Assembly (NCBI GenBank): GCA_025765595.1
Contig: JAIVFH010000025.1
Coordinates: forward strand, 1-64,000
Direction of reading: 5' to 3'
From: Obelidium mucronatum
Lineage: Eukaryota; Chytridiomycota; Chytridiomycetes; Chytridiales; Chytriomycetaceae
DNA length: 64,000 nt
Below the pieces are notes generated by a model. That model worked only from the letters and a program-made list of their open reading frames with translations, was not told the DNA's origin and searched no databases. Below, piece after piece: positions 56,030 through 64,000 of this stretch. Position numbers and translations under genes: made by a program. The first letter of the stretch is position 1. Each line of letters starts with the position of its first letter.

Positions 56030-58133
56030 CTAACATTTGCTAAGTTGCTCATTTCTCATGTCCACCATGCTGAACAAAAAAAAGTCTGCCTGAAGAGGGT
56101 CCAAATATCGCAAAATGTGTCCCATTTTTTCAAACCATCCAGCACACTGTTCTGCTGCTGATGTGTTGAATAAAGGCTTGTTTCCTTGGTATAGCCTAGC
56201 AAAAGACCTAGCGTCACAATTCTCCATGCAGAATCTGTCTCGACGACTATGGTTTCTGAAGTGAAATCGGTCAACAACCCAGATGATTTTTTGGTATAGC
56301 ATCCTAAGCACAGAAGTTAGATTCTATCACAGCAAATACATCCTTACTTATGGAGCAGCTTGTTTTGCTGAGCGCCGTTTTTCAAAGTCCTGACAAAAAC
56401 ACATGCTTTGTCATAAAACATGAATGTAGGATACTCATCCAGCCTCATGATTGTTTGACAAAGAAATCCTGTGATAAACTTGTTGGACTCAAACGAGTAC
56501 ATCTTCCCAATGTCCATAATGTGCCCACAGCTCCACACAACCAGGAACACCCCTGGCAGGAATCTGTCAAATGGGCTGTAACAGAACCCAAACTCCTCAT
56601 AATTCCTTTCATCATCCTTCACATGCCCCACTGACACTCGTGTCTTTCCTCCATACTTCTTTGCAGTTTTCTCACTTGTTGTTGATGGGTCTGAGAAGAA
56701 TTTTCCCACCGCCTCCATATGTTCTACTTCCTTGCACGACAGCGGCTGGTAATCAAAAGAGTTCTCACGTTCTCGTTTTTGATTCGCACATCCTGAAATG
56801 ATGCATTTCCCCTTCAATCCTGCATGATTGATACAGAATTTTGTATTGATCCCAATGATGTCCAAATTGCATCCAATCACTCTGCACAGCAAGTGCCCCA
56901 TCACTTTTCCATCCATCACTGCCGCACTATACTCCTGGCCTTTGCTATCAACAACATGACATTCTCCACATGAATGTTTCCATTTTACTGCAAAGTGCGC
57001 ATTCATCCACTCCACATATTCCTTCATTGCCAACCGCAAATCTTCTACATTATCAGACACTTGATTGCTTGAGTATTCTCCAAGATGTAGGGAATACGGA
57101 AACAGCCGTCCCCCCAAGATGGTTGGAAGCAGGAATAATCAAAATCTTCATGAGCTGCTTGAAGCGCCTCTGAAACTGCTGGATCCTGAATGTACTCTTG
57201 CAATAGGAGCATCTGGTACAAGTAATACGCCCGCTTGAAAATAGATGATGATGCAGCTGAAGGAATCCCTGAATACTGCTCAGTATCTGATGAAACAGAA
57301 GGAAATGCTGAATGGTATGCATTCTGCAGAGTATACATTTTACATCTAAGGAATAGTCTGTCAGTAAATGACAAGCAGCAAACACTACTAATAGCACTCC
57401 TAATAGCGATCCTAATAGCAAACCTAATGGCGCTCCTAATTGTGCTCCGAATCGCGCTCCGATTCGCTTCCGATTCGCTTCCGATTCGGAACGCGATTAG
57501 GAGCGCGATTAGGATCGCTATTAGGATCGCTATTAGGATCGGCATTAGGTTTGCTATTAGGACCAACACTTACAGCATTACAGACGGCACATTCTTCAGC
57601 CATAAATTTGCAAATGCAACAGTCATGTAGTATTTAGAATTGATTCCAATGACTTTTTGCTTTCTGATTGTATTCATTGGGTAATGTTCTATGGTGCTGT
57701 TTCCTTCGGTAATCTCTGACACTGAATCAACGTCATACAACTGAATACTGCAGCTCAAATTCACACAGCTGGATTTGTACAGAAGACCCGATTTAGCTGA
57801 ATCTGCATCCAAGATTGTGACTTCTTGCCATCTCCCAATCTTTAGATGGCTCTGACACTTGATGCAGTATGTAAACGGAGCTGACAGGATAATAGGTACA
57901 TTTGGGGTAATTGTTTCGTGAATTCTTGAATCAAAGACAGCCTCTGCAGTTTGTTTGGCTGCCAGGATGGGAACGCCAAAAGAAGTAGCAACAAGCTGAA
58001 TGAAATCCCGCAAACGGAGTGTCTTGTTGTAAGTCTTTTCAAAACTGCCGTAGATTGAAAACTCAGCTTGGAAGGCTGGGAACTGTTCTGCCAGCTGAGC
58101 TCCCATCTTGACATGTGAGGCAGGGATTTTCAT
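56030..58133 (-). CDS. KDZ-like transposase with CxC5/CxC6 cysteine clusters
   Basis: Exon 1 has the Cys pairs YCIKCQSHLK and CVNLSCSIQLYD, in the pattern of the CxC5 cluster. Later exons give VVDSKGQEYSAAVMDGK, the CxC6-like CIISGCANQK, and the C-terminal block VVDRFHFRNHSRRDRFCMEN, then FNTSAAEQCAGWFEKMGHIL and MVDMRNEQL. This order is that of Kyakuja-Dileera-Zisupton (KDZ) transposases of fungi. A run of six G (57110-57115) marks a frame change: one more G would join PSW to GGRLFPYSL without a break, so this copy may be dead. One intron (about 57360-57575) is filled with the element's own iterons. An upstream in-frame ATG at 58196 overlaps the divergent gene. Confidence 0.72.
57370..57560 (-). 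repeat. Intronic iteron cluster in transposase gene
   Basis: A series of CCTAATAGC/GCTATTAGG and CGATTCGC/GCGAATCG units matches the motifs at the element ends. It lies wholly inside the intron between the CxC5 exon and the next one. Confidence 0.8.
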
Positions 58134-58156
58134 TTTTTTGGCAAAGTTTTTTCCCC

Positions 58157-61100
58157 ATGCAATCACCAACACTGCCACTGCCAGACACACTGCCATCCCT
58201 CAGAGTCAGCAACGACCCGAACAGACTGTCCATCCAGTTCTCTTTTGATGAGATCAAGAATGGCTTGTGGAAACAGGCTCCTTACAAGACCTTGGATGAC
58301 AAGAAGACCATCTTCATCTTGTGGAGTGATCTGCGAGAAGTCACCAAAGAACTCTGTTCTGACCTGCACCAAAGAGTCATGGAAACCAAAGGGTCTCCTA
58401 AAGAGCTTGTAGAGGAGGCCACTGAGGCACTGGACAAGATGTTGAGGTCTGGGTTTATTTGTTTGTGTTTGACAGGTGATCGCTGACACACCACTCCCAA
58501 CCACAACAGATACATCAACTCCAACAACACATTGAAGCTGGTCTTTCTTGATAAAACCAAATGTACAGTCCACATCCCTGGGCTGAAGAACAAATCAATG
58601 GCAGAAGTGTACAAGTGGATCAAAGACACAAACCAGGATTTGACAGCCCTGGAGGACCTCTGCTTCAGTGGGATCGTGGATCTGGATGGAAATCGGTCCG
58701 AAAATGATGAGGAACGCGCAGCGGCGCTGGCGAAATACATATATGGTGAGTCTTATTCATTTTGGTGTGATGCGCTATTTGTCTCCGAATCGCGCTCCGA
58801 TTCGCTTCCGATTCGCTTCCCGATTAGGAGCGCGAATCGGAGCGCGATTCGGAGCACGATTAGGAGCGCAATTCGGAGCGCTATTAGGAGCGCTATTAGG
58901 AGCCGAATCGGAGCGCGCATAGGACCACAATTACAGCCCTTTAATTTTCTAATAATCTAACCCTTTTTATTATTTATTTATCTTTTAGCTAGAAAAGTTT
59001 CAAACAACAAGTACCATGTTGTTTTTGCTCCTACTCCTGCTGACACCAATGCCACCAAGATTGCCAAGAAGGCTACTGCTCGTGCCGCAAGACAACAGGC
59101 TGCTAATGAGGTTAGGTCTGATAGTGAACCTGATATTCCTCCTATCAGCCAGCTTCCAGGTTCTGCTGCAGAAAACGAGCCTAGAAGAGCTATCAAGTCT
59201 AAAATTTCATTTCCACTCTTGGGATCTGATGATCCAATTGGTTTGGGTATTTATAGTCTCATTTTTTTGATTGAATTACAAATATTTAATTTAATTATGT
59301 GATAGGAACACCAACCAAACAAGCTGGTTCTTCTTCCGATTCCACGATTCCTGCTCATACTTCTCCAAGTTCTTCAAAGGCTAATCCTTCTCCAGCTCCT
59401 CCTGGTTCTGCTAAGACTACTCCTGGTGCTGGCAAGACTGCTTCTGGTCCCCCATCTGTTTCCCCCAAGACTTTGACCAGTTCTGCTTCCAAGGCCACTA
59501 CAGATCCCAAGGCTACTACAGTTCACAACACTGCTAAAAATACTACTCCTGCTTCTCAATCTGGTTCCCCAAAGAGTACCACTTCTGGTTCCAAGGCCAC
59601 TACTGTTCCCATGGCTACTTCAGCTTCCAAAGTGTCCAAGGCAATGCCAGCTCCCAAAGTGTCAAAGGCAATGCCAGCTCCCAAGACAGCAGACAAGACA
59701 GCAGACAAGACAGCTGATTCCAGTTCCAAGCCAGTGCCAAAAACAGCTGTCCTCAAGCCAAGATCTGCTGGTGCCTCCAAGACTGCTTTATCCAAGTCAA
59801 TGTCTGTTCTCGAATCTCAGGCTTCTACGGTGGTATCTCCCGCAGTTGCTGAAAGCATTGATAATCTCAAGGCTAGCCTAAAGGCTTGGGCAGAAACTCA
59901 CAGAAAGTCAACAGATGCTGACGATTCAGAAAGTGAGTTAACACCACTTGACAATGCACCTGAAGGGTCTGAAGCTGATGAAGATGATGACATTGGAGAT
60001 GTTGATGGTGGAGAAAATGAGCTTGATGCTGAAGAGGAAGAGGAGCAGGAGGGGGATGAGGAGGAGCGGGAGGTACCAGTCCAGCAAAGAAAGAAGGTTC
60101 AAGCAATTGTGATTGAAGTTGATGATGATGAAATTGAGGTGGTGGAGCCAGCTGTACGAAAGAAGCGTCGTGTGGAGAACATAGATGCAGAGGAAGATGA
60201 AGTTGAGGATGATGAGGAAGTGGTGGATGAAGAAGAAGAAGTGCAGGCTCATCCCAAAAAGAAGCGACGTGTCATGAATCTTTTGGGCAGTGATGGAGAA
60301 GAAGAAGCAGAGGTGAAAAAGATGGTTTCTGTTAAATGCAAGTTTCAGAATCAAGGAGCAGTTTTTCGTTGTAATGTGGAAGGGACACTTGCTGAGGGAA
60401 ACAAGGCAAAAGGTGAGACCAAGTTGTTGTCTTTATTGTGCATTTTTAACAATCAATCCATTATTAGTTTTTCTTGCTGATGTTTTGGCTGCTGCAAAAG
60501 TCCATCCAGCCACATCCCACTTTCGCAGGAAGGTCCACAGTGTTAGTTGGTTCTGCCAAGAGGAGTACATCTTTGACGAATCAGTTTTGGTGGACATTGC
60601 TTTGGATCCACACAGCCCTGATTACTTTGATGTTGCCTACACTGATTCTGGTAGGATGACATTTTGTTTAAACATATTTCTCAGTATTTTTGGTATTTAG
60701 GAGCAATGTTTGATCCATTTGCAAGTTCTCCATTGATTAATTCACCTGTGACTGGGCCATCTCTGCAAGAAAAGCCATCTTCCATCGCATCCAAACAGCG
60801 TCGCCAAGTCCCCACGTCTGTTGCTGAAGTTGTTGCCAAAGCCAAAGGACGCACCGGCACCCAAGACAAGTTCATTAGTCAAGTGAAAGAAGTTGGTATC
60901 CGCTTTTCTTACCTGACGCAGGATCGAGAGCCACCAATGACCAAAACTCTTGCTGCTGCAACCTTGTCAAAGGAATTCCCCAACTTTGGAAATACTGTGG
61001 AAATTTTTCGGGCTTATGTTGGAGTCTACTTTGCTGATTTGGAATTCCAAAGAGTAAGTTTTTATTTTAGTATCACTTCAAGCAATTTCTTTTAATAATC

Positions 61101-61349
61101 CTTTATTTATTATACTAGCTCTTTCCAAATACGTACACAAGCTACTTTGACAAAGAAGATTGCATCTTCTCTTACAGCGATGTTGGGAAGCACATGTCAA
61201 AGTTCAATGCAAGATTGGTCCCTAGGCATCAAATATATAGTTGGAGTACTACAGGTTTTCAAGATGTTGAAAAGTACTTTCAAGGGTGCCAGGAGGGAGT
61301 GTTGGCAAATTCTTGGAAGAGGCAACCTGTTCAGAAGAAAACCCAGTGA
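58157..61349 (+). CDS. Accessory protein of the KDZ-like element, unknown function
   Basis: A multi-exon gene divergent from the transposase. The N-terminal exons read SIQFSFDEIKNGLWKQAPYK, then KMLR joined across a GTCTGG...ACAG intron to YINSNNTLKLVFLDKTKCTV, giving a compact mixed fold. The centre (from about 59310) is a long disordered region of Ser/Thr/Ala/Pro/Lys, then acidic with basic patches (RKKRRVENID, KKKRRVMNLL) suited to nuclear localisation. C-terminal exons (SHFRRKVHSVSWFCQEEYIF, DKFISQVKEVGIRFSYL, LFPNTYTSYFDKEDCIFSYS) look folded. It ends QPVQKKTQ. No known domain was recognised. One intron (about 58746-58988) carries the element's iterons. Confidence 0.6.
58780..58925 (+). 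repeat. Intronic iteron cluster in accessory gene
   Basis: Fifteen or so units of the GATTCGGAGCGC/ATTAGGAGCGC type in the first part of an intron. It is the same motif family as at the element ends and in the transposase intron. Confidence 0.8.
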
Positions 61350-61539
61350 TATTTTGAGTGTTGTTTTTCTTTGATACTTCTTTGATTTTTCTTGGTTTTT
61401 TGGATTTTTCTTATTTTTTTTGAATTTTTCTTTGATTTTTGGATTTTTCTTTGATTTTTGGATAGTTGTATAAAAAATCTTGTAAAATTTTATTTTCACT
61501 TTAAATGCATTTATTTTAGATTTTTTACATTCAATAGTG

Positions 61540-61816
61540 CTAATAGGGCCCCAATAGGAGTCCTACTAGGAGTTGTATTAAAGCCATTTGGTTTCCAATT
61601 GGCAGAGCAAAATGCTATTAGGAGTCCTACTAGGAGCAGACAAATGCTACTAGGAGCAGTCCTATTTGCTGATTTGCAATTAGGAGAGCTACTAGGGCCC
61701 CTAATCGGCCCTGATTAGACTCCGAATCGGACTAAATCCTAATCGGATCCGATTAGGAGCCCTATTCAGACCCCGAATCGGGCCCTATTCGGACCCCGAA
61801 TCGCGCGTGCCGCTCG
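61540..61816. repeat. Right terminal iteron cluster of the KDZ-like element
   Basis: Copies of CTAATAGG, CTACTAGGAG, GATTAGG and CCGAATCGG end in the 21-bp inverted repeat at 61796-61816. Confidence 0.8.
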
Positions 61817-61955
61817 GACCCCGCGCTGAATGGAACATGGAGCAACTTTTGGTTGCCAGTTATTTTCTTTTAATTGTAAGCCAAAAATGGCATGAACTTG
61901 TCCATTTTCTAACAATAGAACAATTAAGAAAACCCTTTTTAACCCTCCAACCATT

Positions 61956-63282
61956 TCAACAATGTAGAAACACCTTATCTATAAATAGAACTACAAGGAA
62001 TTGGCCTCCAACCCCCCTCAAACTCCCCCTTAACATGACAGGTTGACAAGCAACCTGCAATTCCCGTATCTTCCGATTGCGATCTGTTGCATCGCGATTA
62101 ATGTTGAAGGTAACTCCCCGCTTCTCCACCACAGCACTTCTCACAAACCTGTCCTGGTTGCGCTTCACCGCCCAGCTCGCTGTTCCCATTCCATCTGGCA
62201 GAATCAGCGAGATTCTCCGGTTTCTAGTATCCGCCTCCCCCGCCAACTCCGCTACCTCCACAAATCGTCGCTCCCCTGAATGCCACATCCTGGTCCCATG
62301 TTTTTCATGCTTGAACATGGAAACAATCGCCTCCCCAAGCACCGCTGGGATCACCACGTTTCGATCCGGTAGGTACAGTGCTGGCCATACCACGGGCGGT
62401 TCCGCGTCTTCCTCATCCACCACAACACTGAAGTTGATCCCGAACGTTGAATTTTTGCTGTCCAGGTGGAACTTGAAGTCCCCGCTGTTTGAGCACGCAA
62501 GAAACAAGGATGTGAAGATCCCAAAGTCTCGTTTTCGCAATTAGAAGGTGAGCGCTAAACTATAACAAACACATACCTTTGTAATGTTGGCCACCATCTC
62601 AAACACCTCCTGATGTACCAGAGACTCCACAACGCCAGTGAAGTAAGCGACCAGCGGCTGAAGGCCCTCAAAGTGGGGCAGCAGCTCTGGCTTGATGTTC
62701 TCCTTTCCAAACACCGCCAGCCCGTTCGCTACCTTTTCGGCATGTTCTTTCACCTTGACAGACGCTACATCCGCCGGGTAGTGTGGGTCCTTGATGCCGT
62801 CTGCAACTCCAGTCCAGGAGCACAGGTTGATGACGCGCTTGTTGCCGCGTGTCTTGACCTTCGGCTGCGAGCATCAAAATATTGCGGCAAGATCGCAGAT
62901 GTGCGGCATGGCGACCTTGAGTATATAGGGCGGCAGCTTGATTCTAACAGCAATCTCAACCTTGTTAGCAATGCTTGACCGCAACAAAACCAAAAACCCC
63001 CTCACCTCCCTGCAACAAGCTCCTCAACTCCGTCTGTGTTTAGACTGTACACAAACTCCTGTCCTTTGGTTCTGTCATCCAGCAGTCGCAGCTCTGCAGG
63101 TTTTGTTGCTGAAAATGTTTAACAGCAACCTCAGCAAAAATAAAAGTATTGGCCCACCAACCTATAACATCAGCGCGGCTCAGTCCCTGCTCAGACATGT
63201 GCTTCTGGCGTTTCAGCATCTGGTGTGCAGTGGTGGATGCTGACTTTTTGACGCATTTTCGTTTGTTACGCGTTTTGTCCAT
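61956..63282 (-). CDS. Unknown multi-exon protein
   Basis: Exons start at an ATG at 63282 (MDKTRNKRKCVKKSAS, basic). They continue with ELRLLDDRTKGQEFVYSLNT, then RGNKRVINLCSWTGVADGIK, then VKEHAEKVANGLAVFGKENI and VAYFTGVVESLVHQEVFEMV. The last large exon (62540-61956) includes DFKFHLDSKNSTFGINFSVV and FKHEKHGTRMWHSGERRFVE. No family was recognised. The coding sequence is richer in G+C than the neighbouring transposon. It diverges from the gene at 63438 across 155 bp, and its 3' end lies 140 bp from the KDZ-like element. Confidence 0.5.
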
Positions 63283-63437
63283 TGCATTAATAGATAAATA
63301 AATAAATAATGCAGTTAACTCAACTATATCAATGTAATGTATTGAATCAAATTATTTGTTGCATATCAACGGCTACAAAGCTGTAATAAAGTATTCTCTG
63401 GTTTGTTGTGTTCTCCCTCATCACTTTGACTTGAAGA
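63283..63437. promoter_or_regulatory. Divergent promoter region
   Basis: 155 A/T-rich base pairs between two divergent ATGs, including a short (AATA)n-like repeat near 63290-63310. Confidence 0.35.
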
Positions 63438-64000
63438 ATGCGACGCTCAACAAGACAACGCCAAGCCGCCGCCACCGCTGCCACCGCCTCAAGCAAACAT
63501 ACAGCAAAATCGGTCTCTTCTATTAACCCGATCTCTGCAATTAGAGCGTGTCCTGCTGCTCCTGCTGAGATCCTTGCCGCTCTGGATCAAATTGAGCAAG
63601 TGCTCTTGGATTGCAGCCGCATCTACACCCTGCCAGACTGCAACCTGGATCTAAAGCGATTGGAATCCCTCCTGCTTGCCAATGCCATCCTCCAGTATTC
63701 CTGCAGATTGCTTGACGTCAGGGGAGTATTTCCCCACAGCCTGCTACCATAACAATCAACCACACAAAAGGAGCTTTATTTCTGGGTTTTTTGATCAATT
63801 GGAGCAATGGGAGCTGCAGCATGTGGCGTTTTCTGCTCCAATTATGTTGTGTCAACCCATCAACCACTACCGCCACTCCCCCCTCTATCAGGACTATGGA
63901 ACAGCCATCAACGTCCTTCTCCAATCACCCACCAATCAGCAGCTCTTCAAGCTGTGGGTGGTGCTTGTCCCCAGCGACCCTACAGCCATCATCCCTACCC
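63438..64000 (+). CDS. Unknown protein, N-terminal part (runs off window)
   Basis: Starts MRRSTRQRQAAATAATASSK (basic, Ala-rich). A helical segment (AEILAALDQIEQVLLDCSRI, then LKRLESLLLANAIL) follows. After a probable intron (about 63718-63828), the frame continues HVAFSAPIMLCQPINHYRHS to the window edge. No domain was recognised. Its divergent layout with 61956-63282 repeats the two-gene layout of the transposon next to it, so the pair could itself belong to an element. Confidence 0.4.

Larger units (their letters stand above)
55583..61816. mobile_element. KDZ-like DNA transposon with iterated terminal repeats
   Basis: A 6,234-bp unit is bounded by a perfect 21-bp inverted repeat (55583-55603 and 61796-61816; outer bases CGAGCGGCACGCG). 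Inside each end lies a 250-280-bp cluster of ATT(A/C)GG-type motifs. Two genes diverge from the centre: a CxC5/CxC6 transposase-like gene on the minus strand and an unknown gene on the plus strand. No target-site duplication is visible next to the repeats, so a flank may have been lost or the true end lies slightly elsewhere. Confidence 0.7.

Noticed and set aside
55561..61830. Target-site duplication of the KDZ-like element
   Set aside because: Bases outside the 21-bp inverted repeats (CGTACTATAG on the left, GACCCCGCGC on the right) do not match.

Overview
The window is nuclear DNA of an intron-rich eukaryote, most likely a zoosporic (chytrid-type) fungus. It carries cilium genes (IFT144/WDR19 and MKS1) beside fungal-style genes: a wall-type chitin/polysaccharide deacetylase and an atypical SIW14-family phosphatase. 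It also has a class C (GABA-B-like) receptor and a xylose isomerase, both known from some chytrids. No species can be named from the sequence alone. Introns are short GT-AG introns, often with long homopolymers. Intergenic spaces are small, and several gene pairs share divergent promoters of about 50-220 bp.

Layout. 1-410: 5' part of an unknown gene. 633-5641: a 5.0 kb two-gene mobile element with perfect 403-bp terminal inverted repeats, carrying a RecQ-type helicase and a large DUF6589-like protein in convergent orientation. 5654-43661: a dense run of cellular genes: WDR19, a Rho GTPase, cytosolic AsnRS, a PADR1-type nuclear protein, xylose isomerase, coatomer beta', a class C GPCR, an unknown membrane protein, signal peptidase subunit 3, SDE2, SSRP1, Tim8, an Elongin-B-like protein, MKS1, a small unknown protein, a SIW14-like phosphatase, a chitin deacetylase, a single-pass Ser/Thr-rich membrane protein, and a PIF1 helicase fused to a degenerate RNase H domain.

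44151-64000 is repeat-rich. It holds a 930-bp tandem array (four full copies plus a partial one, alternating as an A-B-A-B dimer), a decayed Helitron whose 3' end runs into the array, a broken Ty3/gypsy 3' end with LTR sequence containing a tRNA-like Pol III promoter, a 6.2 kb KDZ-like (CxC5/CxC6) transposon built around iterated ATT(A/C)GG motifs, and a divergent pair of unknown genes at the right edge.

The strongest candidates for something undescribed are three. First, the RecQ/DUF6589 inverted-repeat element, whose TIRs carry the upstream region and possibly the first codons of both genes. Second, the transposon introns that carry the element's own short repeats: TTCCAAT/ATTGGAA hairpins in the Helitron and ATTMGG iterons in the KDZ-like element. 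Third, the PIF1 helicase with an RNase H domain that has lost all four catalytic acids. Two smaller oddities are an SDE2 without room for its ubiquitin-like domain and several first coding exons of only 3-6 nt.
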